The notes under the pieces were generated by a model. That model did not search any database. It was not told the DNA's origin and saw only the letters and a list, made by a program, of their open reading frames with translations. A stretch of DNA of 64,000 nucleotides from Actinoplanes octamycinicus (GTDB taxonomy: Bacteria > Actinomycetota > Actinomycetes > Mycobacteriales > Micromonosporaceae). The first letter of the stretch is position 1. Every line of letters begins with the position of its first letter. The stretch is from contig NZ_JACHNB010000001.1 in assembly GCF_014205225.1 (NCBI RefSeq), positions 2,647,501 to 2,711,500 on the forward strand. Reading direction: 5' to 3'. The position numbers were made by a program, and so were the translations under genes. Below are positions 32,467 through 40,893 of the stretch, in pieces.

Positions 32467-33702
32467 CTAGAGCTCCTCCACGCGCCGGATGAGCACCGGC
32501 AGCAGCCAGGTGCCGAGCACCCCGAGGCGGGCGCCGGCCTCGGCCTGGCGATCGGTCAGGTACCGCACGGCGAGATCGACCAGGTAGAGCAACGCGGTGG
32601 TCTCGCGGGCCACCGGGGCGACGCCGAACGGGGCGAGCAGCTCGTCGGCCCGGCGTACCGTGGCCTCCACCGCCCCCCGCGCGTCGCCGCTGGTCTGGAT
32701 GCGTTTCTGCAGCTCGTGGTGGACCGCGTCGAACCCGAGCGGAACCCCGGTGGCGAACCGTTCCCAGTCCCAGACGAGCAGCGCGTCGGCCAGGTTGGCC
32801 ATGTTCCAGGGCGCCCAGTCGCCGTGCCACGCGCCGTAGCGCAGCGTGGTCTCGCCGCTGTGCGCGGCGAGCAGGTCGACCGCGGCGGCCAGCCCGGCGC
32901 CCTCCGGCCGCTCGGCGACCGCGGCCAGCCGGGCCCGCAGCTCGTGCCAGTACGCGCTCTGCACCAGCGGCCCGGTGGTGTACCCGCAGCACCCGGCGAT
33001 GTCGACCATCGCCGCGGTGAGCCGGCGCGGGGTCAGCGGCGCGCGCGGCAGCCAGACCGGCAGCGCGGTCTGGACCAGCACCTGCAGGCCGCGCCACTGC
33101 CCGGCGTGCAGCACCCGGGGCACGGTCAGCTTGGTCAGCCCGCTGCTGCCGAGCGCGTGCAGCGCCGCGGTCTCGGCGCGGACCAGGCGCTGGGTGAGCG
33201 GCCCGGTGCCGATCTTGCCGAAGGCGAACGTCTCGCCCTCCGGGGTGAGCAGCTGGAGCACCGGCTTGCGGTTGGCCCGAGCCGGACCAATGTGGACACT
33301 TACTGACAAATCGCGCCTGAGCGCGTCGCTCAGGTAGCCGTCGATGCTGGCCGAGACCGGGCCGGTGATCCGGATCCGGTCGCGGAAGACCAGCCGGTCG
33401 GCCCGGCTGTGCACGGCGGCCACCACCGCGTTGCGTTTGAGCCGGGCCATCCGGGACTGCGGCTCGGCGTAGCGGCGGACCGCGGCGGCGGCCACCGGCC
33501 GGGACGCGTTCGGGACCAGCAGCCGGGGGCGGTGCGCGTTCGGCACCACCAGGTACTCGGCGATCAGGTTGCCCTCGCCGGCCTCGGTGCTGGCCTGGCA
33601 GGGCCGCGGGTAGAGCAGGCTCAGCACCTCGGTGAGGTATTGGGTGCGCAGCGCCGCGTCGCCGGCGGTGAGCTCCGCCGGCGCGGTTCGTACCGGACTC
33701 AA
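32467..33702 (-). CDS. APH-fold phosphotransferase-family protein
   Basis: The protein has 411 residues from TTG 33702, which overlaps the ligase stop and has AGGGGA upstream. The C-terminal half has the aminoglycoside/choline-kinase catalytic loop YGAWHGDWAPWNMANL (HGD..N) and the metal-site LLVWDWERFATG, so the kinase may be active. The N-terminal 150 residues are poorly conserved (a Pro/Arg-rich start, then FAFGKIGTGPLTQRLVRAETAAL, which resembles the ATP-binding lobe with Lys). The substrate is unknown. From its operon position it may phosphorylate a glycan sugar or a small-molecule glycan substituent. Confidence 0.8.
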   Translation of the reverse strand: MSPVRTAPAELTAGDAALRTQYLTEVLSLLYPRPCQASTEAGEGNLIAEYLVVPNAHRPRLLVPNASRPVAAAAVRRYAEPQSRMARLKRNAVVAAVHSRADRLVFRDRIRITGPVSASIDGYLSDALRRDLSVSVHIGPARANRKPVLQLLTPEGETFAFGKIGTGPLTQRLVRAETAALHALGSSGLTKLTVPRVLHAGQWRGLQVLVQTALPVWLPRAPLTPRRLTAAMVDIAGCCGYTTGPLVQSAYWHELRARLAAVAERPEGAGLAAAVDLLAAHSGETTLRYGAWHGDWAPWNMANLADALLVWDWERFATGVPLGFDAVHHELQKRIQTSGDARGAVEATVRRADELLAPFGVAPVARETTALLYLVDLAVRYLTDRQAEAGARLGVLGTWLLPVLIRRVEEL

Positions 33703-35069
33703 ATCGTCTTCCCCTCGATCCAGTTGCGCCAGAGCAGCGCGTACGCGAGAACCATGAAGGCCAGAGGGGTGACCAGCGAGTTGTACCAGAGCATCGCGGA
33801 GAACGAGCTGACCAGCGCGGCGCTGCCGGCCACCCCGACGGCGGTGCGGTCGCGGCGGAATCGCCACAGGCCGTACCCGAAGAAGCCGAGATATCCGGCG
33901 GCGCCGACCGCGCCGTGCGCGTAGAGCAGCTGCCAGAGCTGGCCGTTGCCGCCGACGGTGAAGTTGCCGCAGCGCTCGCACTCGGAGCTCTCGCCGACCG
34001 TGATCGAGTTGCGCCCGCCGAGGGTGTTGCGGGTGCCGCCGTAACCGATCACCGGGGAGTCGGCGAACCCGTCCAGGGCCCGCTCGATCAGGAACGACCG
34101 GACCCCGTTCGACTTGCCGTTGTCCAGCCGGGCCTGCACGGTGTCGCCGAGCGGGGTGGCGGTCAGCGCGATCGCGATCGCGGCCGAGGCCAGCGCCAGC
34201 GCGCCCAGCACCCAGAGCTTGCCGGCCAGGATGTAGCGGGCCGAGACGTAGAGGACCAGCACGCCCAGGCCGATCCACAGGCCCCGGTTCAGCGAGACCA
34301 CGGCCGGCGCGACCGCCACCAGCAGGCAGACCCAGGCGAGGACCTTGCGGCTGCGCCGGGCGCTGGCCGCGGCCGCCACCAGCAGCCACGGGACCAGCAG
34401 GCAGAAGTTGTTGCCCCAGGTGTTGGTGTAACCCCAGGGCGCCGCCGGGCGCGGCTTCTCGCCGCCGACGATGTCCATGATCTGCGCGGCGTAGGGGTGC
34501 ACCAGCGACCGGACGAAACCCTTGCTCCGGATCCCGTGCGGCAGCAGCCACTCCACCGGCGAGGTGAACTCGAACGTCCCGGCCACCATGCCGAGCAGCC
34601 CGCCCAGCACGGTGAGCACGAACATCCCGGCGAGCAGCCGGACCAGCCGGCGCCGGGGCAGCTCCCGCTCGGTCAGGTTGCCGGTGTAGAGCAGCAGCAC
34701 GGTCAGTGAGAGGTACATGGACAGCTTGTAGAGCACCGCCGGGAGCCGGCCGGCGGCCCGCTCGACCACGGTCTGCGCCGGATCCGCGCCGAGCGCCGCG
34801 ATGCTCACCACCACGGCGATCAGGAAGATCGCCCACCAGGCGAAACCCGGCGGCAGGCGGAGCGGGCGGCCCGCGGCCCGCCGGCGGATCAGCAGGACCA
34901 GCATCGGTACGGCCAGCAGCGGGAAGATCAGCACGCCGAGCCCGAGCGCCCACCAGAGCGGGTACAGCAGCAGGATCCCGGTCACCGGCCAGGCCGGCAG
35001 ACTCAGGTCCCGTCCGGCGCGGTGCTGGGCCGGTCCGGCGGAGGGTGCCGCCGGGACGACCGTGGTCAT
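33699..35069 (-). CDS. O-antigen ligase / Wzy-type polymerase
   Basis: The protein has 456 residues with about 11-12 membrane helices and one large periplasmic-side loop between residues about 300 and 390. The Wzy_C pattern is visible: LNRGLWIGLGVLVLY, with the conserved Arg after Asn, and then the loop GGTRNTLGG...ECERCGNFTVGGNGQLWQLLYAHGAVG containing the conserved His. It joins glycan repeats or transfers the glycan to its final acceptor. The Cys pair in ECERCGN is unusual. The ATG overlaps the stop of the chain-length gene (ATGA). Confidence 0.88.
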   Translation of the reverse strand: MTTVVPAAPSAGPAQHRAGRDLSLPAWPVTGILLLYPLWWALGLGVLIFPLLAVPMLVLLIRRRAAGRPLRLPPGFAWWAIFLIAVVVSIAALGADPAQTVVERAAGRLPAVLYKLSMYLSLTVLLLYTGNLTERELPRRRLVRLLAGMFVLTVLGGLLGMVAGTFEFTSPVEWLLPHGIRSKGFVRSLVHPYAAQIMDIVGGEKPRPAAPWGYTNTWGNNFCLLVPWLLVAAAASARRSRKVLAWVCLLVAVAPAVVSLNRGLWIGLGVLVLYVSARYILAGKLWVLGALALASAAIAIALTATPLGDTVQARLDNGKSNGVRSFLIERALDGFADSPVIGYGGTRNTLGGRNSITVGESSECERCGNFTVGGNGQLWQLLYAHGAVGAAGYLGFFGYGLWRFRRDRTAVGVAGSAALVSSFSAMLWYNSLVTPLAFMVLAYALLWRNWIEGKTI

Positions 35070-36817
35070 TTCTCGTCGCCGTCCGCGGCGCCCGTGCCGG
35101 CCAGGTCGATGATCGAGGTCTGGTCGGCGGACTCGCCGTCGGCCGGGCGCGGCCGGACCGTGGCGGACACCGGCTCGCCGCGCTCGGCGCGCGGGCCTTG
35201 CTCGCCGCGCTCCGGCAGGGCGGAGAGCTGCTGGGTGGCCTCGTCGACGAGCGGTTCGGCGCCGGGCAGCGGCAGGGTCACCGCCGGTCCGGATCCGGCA
35301 TCGGTACGCCGGGCGGCCAGCCGTGGCAGCACCACCGCGCCCAGCAGCCGGGTGCCCACCCGCTGCAGCTGCTCGGCCGCGTCCACCAGCGCCGGGCGCC
35401 GGGTGCGGCGCAGCTCGACCGCGAGGATCGCCGCGTCGGCCAGGCTGGCCAGGCTCTGCGCGTCGGCGCTGCTGCTGGTCGACGGCGCCTCGACGACCAC
35501 GTAGCCGCCCTGCCGGCGCAGCGTCTGCAGGGTGTCCCGGAGCCGCTGCGACTGCATCAGGCCGGCCGCGGTCGCGGTGCCCCCGGTGGTGATCACCCGC
35601 AGCGACGGGATGCGCGGGGTGCGCTGCAGCACCCGGCCCAGCGGGACCCGGCCGGCCAGCAGATCGGAGAGGCCGGGCGTGGCGGCCACGCCGAGCATCC
35701 GGGCCAGCGGCGCGGCGTCCACCACGCTGTCCGGCAGGTGCGCGCCGATCAGCACCACGTCACCGCCGGTGCGGGCCAGGGCGGCGGCCAGGTTCGCGGC
35801 CACCAGGGTGCTCGCCGAGCCCCGGCTGGTCCCGGTCACCACGATCACCCGGTCCTCCGGGCGCAGGCTGGCCAGCACCTCGTTGCGCAGCCGGTTGAAC
35901 ACCCGGCCGCCCGGGCCGTACGGCTGCAGCACGTCGTCGAAGTGCGGGGTGGTCCGCTCGTCCAGGGCGGCCAGCACGGTGACCCGGCCCCGGTCCCGGA
36001 CGTCCACCGCGGTGACCAGCCGCCGGTCGAACCGCTCCCGCAGGTAGGCCAGCGCCAGCCCGAGCAGCAGCCCGATCATCCCGCCGGTGGCGATGTCCAG
36101 CAGCGTGTTCGGGCTGGACGGGCGGTCCGGCACCCGGGCGTCGCTGATGATGCTGCCGCCGCCGACCGTGGTGGTGGTCAGCTCGTTCAGCCGGCCGGTC
36201 AGGTTGTTCAGCTGATTCTGCGAGTTGCTCCGCAGGCTCAGCAGGTTGCTCTCGGTCGAGCTGCCGCTGCGGGCGGTGGCCAGCCGGGCGTTGATCCCGG
36301 TGAGCGCGGTGGTGAGCTGCTTGACCTTCAGGTTCAGCGAGGCGATCTGCTTGTCCAGCGCCGACCGGGCGGTCTCCTCCCGGTTGCGCAGGTACGCCTC
36401 GGCGAACGCGTGCGATCCGGCTTGCGCCTTCATTGCGGTGTCCGCCTGGAAGGTGATCACCAGAACGGTGGTGTTCGCCGGCACCTGCACCGACACCGAG
36501 TGGGCCAGCTCCAGCGGCGACACCGTGGTGCGCAGCAGCGCGGCGGCCTTCGCGGCGACCGCGCCGGAGCCGACCAGCTGGGCCTCGGTGTCCAGGTTGA
36601 CCGCGCCCTTGGTCCGGCCGCCCTGGGCGTTCACGTCCTGGTCCACCGCCTGCACCAGGACCGCGGAGGAGGACTCGTAGACCCGCGGCAGCGCGTGCGT
36701 CACCAGGGTGCCCACGCCCAGGCCGGCGGCCGTCGCGACCAGGGCGATCCACCAGTGCCGGCGGACCGCGCCCAGGTAGTGCGCGACATCGGAGGACGGT
36801 GGGCGAGACGCTTCCAT
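35066..36817 (-). CDS. Wzz-like chain-length protein fused to a degenerate tyrosine-kinase domain
   Basis: The protein has 583 residues. The N-terminal Wzz domain has helix 1 at about residues 23-45, a periplasmic coiled-coil region (about 130-215), a Pro-rich RVPDRPSSPNTLLDIATGG motif, and helix 2 at about 240-258. The cytoplasmic half resembles BY-kinases or CpsD, but the Walker A position reads VVTGTSRGSASTLVAANLA (residues 326-344), lacking the GK[ST] lysine. No Tyr-rich C-terminal tail is present. It probably sets glycan length without autophosphorylation. The downstream gene overlaps by four bases. Confidence 0.88.
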   Translation of the reverse strand: MEASRPPSSDVAHYLGAVRRHWWIALVATAAGLGVGTLVTHALPRVYESSSAVLVQAVDQDVNAQGGRTKGAVNLDTEAQLVGSGAVAAKAAALLRTTVSPLELAHSVSVQVPANTTVLVITFQADTAMKAQAGSHAFAEAYLRNREETARSALDKQIASLNLKVKQLTTALTGINARLATARSGSSTESNLLSLRSNSQNQLNNLTGRLNELTTTTVGGGSIISDARVPDRPSSPNTLLDIATGGMIGLLLGLALAYLRERFDRRLVTAVDVRDRGRVTVLAALDERTTPHFDDVLQPYGPGGRVFNRLRNEVLASLRPEDRVIVVTGTSRGSASTLVAANLAAALARTGGDVVLIGAHLPDSVVDAAPLARMLGVAATPGLSDLLAGRVPLGRVLQRTPRIPSLRVITTGGTATAAGLMQSQRLRDTLQTLRRQGGYVVVEAPSTSSSADAQSLASLADAAILAVELRRTRRPALVDAAEQLQRVGTRLLGAVVLPRLAARRTDAGSGPAVTLPLPGAEPLVDEATQQLSALPERGEQGPRAERGEPVSATVRPRPADGESADQTSIIDLAGTGAADGDEK

Positions 36818-36917
36818 CGGTTTCCGCGGCCTTTCGAGGAGGAGTGTCAGCTTTGGGCGTTTCGCCCCAAGGGGCTAACGTCCCACTCCAGCCGCGAGTG
36901 ATGGGTGCGGGTACCGC

Positions 36918-38438
36918 CTAGCTCAACTTGGGCTCCACCCAGCCGTTCTCCACCAGGTAACCGAGGACCTGCTCGACCGCCTCGGCCACCGACATCGTCG
37001 TGGTGTCCAGGGTGAGCTCGGCGTTGCCCGGCTCCTCGTACGGGTCGTCGATGCCGGTCATGCCGCGCAGCTGGCCGGCCCGGGCGCGGGCGTACAGCCC
37101 CTTGCGGTCGCGGCGCTCGCAGACCTCCAGCGGGGTGGCCACGTGCACCAGGATGAAGCCGGCGCCGGCCTCCACCGCCATCCGGCGGACCGCGGCCCGG
37201 GCCGCCTCGTACGGCGCGATCGGGCAGGCCACCGCCATCCCGCGGTGCCGGCCCACCTCGGCCGCCACCCAGCCGATCCGGCGGACGTTGCGGTCCCGGT
37301 CGGCCTTGCTGAAGCCCAGCCCGGCGGTCAGCTCCCGGCGCACCACGTCGCCGTCGAGCAGGGTGACCGTACGGTCGCCGGACTCCCGCAGCGCGTCCGC
37401 CAGGTTGCGCGCGATGGTCGACTTGCCGGAGCCGGACAGGCCGGTGAAGAAGACCACCAGGCCGCGGTGCCGCCGCGGCGGCCGGACCCGGGACAGCTCC
37501 TTGGCCACCGCCGGCGGGGTGTGCCACTCGGGCAGCGGGAAACCGCGGTCCAGCAGGTCGTCGATCTCCGCCGGGGTCATCGCCAGCCGGCGGTTGCGCG
37601 GCGGGATGTCGTCCCGCCAGCGCCACTGCCCGTCCCGGTTGTCGTAGGCCAGCTCGCGCGGGACCAGCACCCGCAGGCCGGCGCCGGGCAGCGCCTCGAC
37701 GGTGGAGAGCACGTGGGTCACGCCGTAGGCGGCGGCCACCCGGGAGCGCAGCAGCGCGTCGCGCATCTCGTCGCCGCGCGGCATCAGCGGCACCGCGACC
37801 ACGGTGGCCGGGGGCATCCGGTCGCGGGCCGCGAAGATCGCCCGGACCAGCGCCTCGGGCGGCAGGCCGTCCGGCCCGTGCCCGCTGATCGGGATCAGGA
37901 TGAGCAGGTGCGCGGCGAGCGTCCGGGCGGCGTGCGCGATCTGCGCGAGCTGCGGCCGGTGCAGCGGCCGGTCGGCGATCACGCCGAGCACCCGGCCGGG
38001 CGGGAGCAGCGACCGGACCTCCTCCGGCGGGCGGCGCAGGCGCTGGAACGGGCCGTGCCCGCCGTCGCCCATCCGGCGGACCGGGCCGCCCAGCCCGTAC
38101 CGGTTGTCGGCGATCCGCCAGACGTCGGCCGCCTCGATCGCGGCGATCGGCGCGCCCTCCAGGTCGGTGAGCACCACGGTGCGCCGGGCCGGGTCGGCCG
38201 GGTCCAGCCGCTCGGCCAGCTCGGCCGGGATCTCGCAGGTCACCGGGACCGGCCAGGGCGTCCCGTCGGCCAGCCGGCCGGTACGGGCCAGCGCGACCAG
38301 GTCGGCGCGGACCAGGAACCCGGTCAGCGGCGCGTACGCCCCGGAGAGCAGCAGTTCGAGATCTGCCAGCTCAAAGGGGCGCGGGGCGAACGACGGTGCG
38401 TCCCGCAGGACGTCTTCGGGCAGTACCGAGCCACTCAC
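36918..38438 (-). CDS. Adenylylsulfate (APS) kinase with an N-terminal, divergent ATP-sulfurylase-like domain
   Basis: The protein has 506 residues from GTG 38438. The C-terminal APS kinase is well conserved: P-loop GLSGSGKST (333-341), LLDGDVVRREL, GFSKADRDRNVRRIGWVA, and VACPIAPYEAARAAVR. It makes PAPS, the sulfate donor needed by the two sulfotransferases. The N-terminal 300 residues follow the ATP-sulfurylase layout (PUA-like then catalytic fold), but the nucleotide motif is VIADRPLHRPQ instead of QxRNPxHRxH, and the later GDI/P motif is missing. That half may be inactive or changed in role. It is the first gene of the minus-strand glycan operon. Confidence 0.9.
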   Translation of the reverse strand: MSGSVLPEDVLRDAPSFAPRPFELADLELLLSGAYAPLTGFLVRADLVALARTGRLADGTPWPVPVTCEIPAELAERLDPADPARRTVVLTDLEGAPIAAIEAADVWRIADNRYGLGGPVRRMGDGGHGPFQRLRRPPEEVRSLLPPGRVLGVIADRPLHRPQLAQIAHAARTLAAHLLILIPISGHGPDGLPPEALVRAIFAARDRMPPATVVAVPLMPRGDEMRDALLRSRVAAAYGVTHVLSTVEALPGAGLRVLVPRELAYDNRDGQWRWRDDIPPRNRRLAMTPAEIDDLLDRGFPLPEWHTPPAVAKELSRVRPPRRHRGLVVFFTGLSGSGKSTIARNLADALRESGDRTVTLLDGDVVRRELTAGLGFSKADRDRNVRRIGWVAAEVGRHRGMAVACPIAPYEAARAAVRRMAVEAGAGFILVHVATPLEVCERRDRKGLYARARAGQLRGMTGIDDPYEEPGNAELTLDTTTMSVAEAVEQVLGYLVENGWVEPKLS

Positions 38439-38577
38439 CTTGCGATCCCCTTGCCGCGGCTGACTTGGGTGACAGTTTCGCAGCCCGGCCAGATCCGGTC
38501 GAGGCGGGATCGCGATCTCGTGTTCGCGGCGACAAAATCGTCCGTTTACCCGATACCAGTTTGCGGCCGGAGCTTCC

Positions 38578-38605
38578 TGGACAATTACGGATGATCCTCT
38601 AATAC
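38578..38605 (+). promoter_or_regulatory. Promoter of the plus-strand GH26-like gene
   Basis: TGGACA (38578-38583), a 16-base spacer and TAATAC (38600-38605) form a good housekeeping promoter. The start site would be within a few bases of GTG 38615. The region is AT-richer and divergent from the APS kinase gene. Confidence 0.6.
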
Positions 38606-38614
38606 TGGGCGATT

Positions 38615-39868
38615 GTGAGACAGATCCTGCACGTCACCGCGCTGGGCACCGCCTTCGCGATGGCCGTGGCGGCCACCCTGGCCTGGGCCTGGACCGGCGG
38701 TGTCGAACAGCTCGGGCTGACGCCGTACGGGGACCCGGTGGTCACCGCGGCGCCCGGCGCCAGCACGTCGTACCGGGAAATCCCGCCCGCCGGAACCACC
38801 GCGCCCACCGTGACCCGCACCGCGGACCTGGAGCGACCCGCCCGGATCCGGCCGACCGTGCTCAGCGGCGCGCAGCGGCCGCTGCGCGCCGGCCTGCCGG
38901 ACGGGGCCGCCTCCGCGCGCAGGCCCTGCCGCACCGGGCACAAACTGGTACCCACCTGCGGCATCCTCTGGGGCGTCGCGCCCGGCGCGCGGACCGAGGA
39001 GCGGGGCTCCAGCGCGCTCGCCGACTTCGAGCGCAAGACCGGCCGGCACCAGGCGATCTACCACGGCTACCACCACGGGATCCGGCAGGTGTTCCCGACC
39101 GAGCAGGAGATCGCCATCGCCCGGCAGCCCGGGCGCAAGCGGATCCTGCTGCTCAACTGGAAGCCGGAGAGCACCACCTGGGCCGGCATCGCCCGCGGCG
39201 ACCGGCGCACCGACGCCTTCCTCGACCGGATGGCCGAGCACCTGCGCCGCAACTTCCACGAGCCGTTCTTCTTCGCGATCCACCACGAGGCCGAGGACCA
39301 GGTGCGCGAACGGCGCGGGTCGGGGTACACGGCGCGCGACTACTCGGCGATGTTCCGGCACGTGGTGCACCGGCTGCGGGCGCGCGGGGCGAGCAACATG
39401 GTGACCGTGCTGGTGCACATGGCGTACGTCCCGCACACCACGAAGAGCTGGTTCACCGACATGTACCCGGGGGACGACGTGGTCGACTGGATCGGGTTCG
39501 ACACGTACTCGTACAGCGACCCCGGATACGGCCACGGCGACTTCGCCGAACTGCTCAACCGGCGGTCCGCGCTCAAGCCGCGGTGGCCCGGCTTCTACAA
39601 CTGGGTGCGCGCCCGGCACCCCGGGAAACCGCTGATGGTGGCCGAGTGGGGGGTGTGGTTCAGCAAGCGCAACCCCGGACACATGGCGGAGTTCTACCGC
39701 GAAGTGGGGCAGCAGATCGGCCGGTTCCCGGCGATCAAGGCGATGGTGCACTTCGAGACGCCGGCCAACCAGAAGGGGCAGGACTCGTCGGTGGACTGCA
39801 CGCCGGCCGCCCTGCGCGAGTACCGCAGGCTGGGCCGGCTCCCAGTCTTCCAGGTGTCGCTGGGCTGA
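38615..39868 (+). CDS. GH26-like glycoside hydrolase, secreted or membrane-anchored
   Basis: The protein has 417 residues from GTG 38615. A hydrophobic N-terminal segment (TALGTAFAMAVAATLAWAW) acts as signal or anchor. A Pro/Thr/Arg-rich linker of about 90 residues follows, then a GH26-like barrel. Likely catalytic residues are the acid/base Glu in FFFAIHHEAEDQ and the nucleophile Glu in PLMVAEWGVWF. WIGFDTYSYSDPGYG and FYNWVRARHPG are other barrel segments. It is a distant paralogue of the lipoprotein hydrolase at the other end of the operon. It may modify the exported glycan outside the cell. Confidence 0.85.
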   Translation: MRQILHVTALGTAFAMAVAATLAWAWTGGVEQLGLTPYGDPVVTAAPGASTSYREIPPAGTTAPTVTRTADLERPARIRPTVLSGAQRPLRAGLPDGAASARRPCRTGHKLVPTCGILWGVAPGARTEERGSSALADFERKTGRHQAIYHGYHHGIRQVFPTEQEIAIARQPGRKRILLLNWKPESTTWAGIARGDRRTDAFLDRMAEHLRRNFHEPFFFAIHHEAEDQVRERRGSGYTARDYSAMFRHVVHRLRARGASNMVTVLVHMAYVPHTTKSWFTDMYPGDDVVDWIGFDTYSYSDPGYGHGDFAELLNRRSALKPRWPGFYNWVRARHPGKPLMVAEWGVWFSKRNPGHMAEFYREVGQQIGRFPAIKAMVHFETPANQKGQDSSVDCTPAALREYRRLGRLPVFQVSLG

Positions 39869-39909
39869 TCCACCCGGTTCCCGATCCGGTCGAACCTGTG
39901 AGAACGCTG

Positions 39910-39938
39910 AGGGACCCTGAGGACGCCTCAGGGTCCTT
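39910..39938 (+). terminator. Terminator after the plus-strand GH26-like gene
   Basis: AGGGACCCTGAGG and CCTCAGGGTCCTT form a 13-bp stem with one mismatch around an ACG loop. Confidence 0.85.
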
Positions 39939-39966
39939 CCGGATTCAGTGGCGTGCGGCGGCTTCC

Positions 39967-39972
39967 TAGGCT
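39967..39972 (+). promoter_or_regulatory. -10 element of a leaderless promoter for the ABC operon
   Basis: TAGGCT is followed by six bases and GTG 39979, the same spacing as purN and the VOC gene. Confidence 0.6.
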
Positions 39973-39978
39973 GAGGCC

Positions 39979-40893
39979 GTGAACATCATCGCTACTCAAG
40001 CGCTCACCAAGACGTACGGGGGCGGGGTGACCGCCCTGGCCGACCTCACCGTCGAGGTCGAGGCCGGCGTCATCGGCCTTGTCGGCGCCAACGGCGCCGG
40101 CAAGAGCACGTTCATCAAAATCATGCTCGGCCTGATCGCGCCCACCGCCGGCACCGTCCGCGTCTTCGACCTCGACCCGGTCACCGAGACCGACAAGGTG
40201 CGGGCCCGGGTCGGATACATGCCGGAGAACGACTGCCTGCCGCCCGACGTGTCGGCCGCCGAATTCGTCACCCACCTGGCCCGGATGAGTGGCCTGCCGC
40301 GCACCACCGCCCGGGAGCGGGCCTCCGAGGCGCTCCGCCACGTCGGCCTCTACGAGGAGCGGTACCGGCAGATCGGCGGCTACTCCACCGGCATGAAGCA
40401 GCGGGTCAAGCTCGCCCAGGCGCTGGTGCACGACCCGGACCTGCTGCTGCTGGACGAGCCGACCAACGGCCTCGACCCGGCCGGCCGGGACGCCATGCTG
40501 GCCCTGATCCACCGGATCGGCAACGAGTTCGGCATCTCCGTGGTGGTCTGCTCGCACCTGCTCGGCGAGGTCGAGCGGATCTGCGACTCGCTGATCGCCA
40601 TCCAGGGCGGCCGCCTGCTGCGCGCCGACCGGATCTCCTCGATGACCGCCGCCTCCGACGTGCTCGCGGTCGAGGTCAGCGAGGGCACCGACGAGCTGGC
40701 CGCACACCTGACGCAGATGGGCCTGCCGGTGTCCCGGGACGGCCGGATGCTGCTCGTGCCGCTCGACTCGGACGCGGCGTACGACCGGATCCTGCGCGCG
40801 GTCACCGACCTCGACCTCAACCTGCACCGTCTGGACCAGCGCCGGCACCGGGTCGCCGAGCTCTTCACCACGAAGGAGACCGCCGATGTCTGA
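39979..40893 (+). CDS. ABC-2 exporter ATP-binding protein, first pair
   Basis: The protein has 304 residues from a leaderless GTG. Walker A is GLVGANGAGKST near residue 33, the signature is YSTGMKQRVKLAQ, and Walker B is LLLLDEPTNGLDP. The C-terminal 90 residues (EVSEGTDELAAHLTQMG onward) are an accessory domain common in ABC-2 ATPases. It pairs with the next gene, which it overlaps by eight bases. The substrate is unknown. Its position just after the glycan locus does not by itself link it to the glycan, since it has its own promoter. Confidence 0.92.
   Translation: MNIIATQALTKTYGGGVTALADLTVEVEAGVIGLVGANGAGKSTFIKIMLGLIAPTAGTVRVFDLDPVTETDKVRARVGYMPENDCLPPDVSAAEFVTHLARMSGLPRTTARERASEALRHVGLYEERYRQIGGYSTGMKQRVKLAQALVHDPDLLLLDEPTNGLDPAGRDAMLALIHRIGNEFGISVVVCSHLLGEVERICDSLIAIQGGRLLRADRISSMTAASDVLAVEVSEGTDELAAHLTQMGLPVSRDGRMLLVPLDSDAAYDRILRAVTDLDLNLHRLDQRRHRVAELFTTKETADV

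Noticed and set aside
34706..36901. 731-residue plus-strand open frame opposite the Wzz-like gene
   Set aside because: It is antisense to the Wzz-like and ligase genes, with no recognisable domain.
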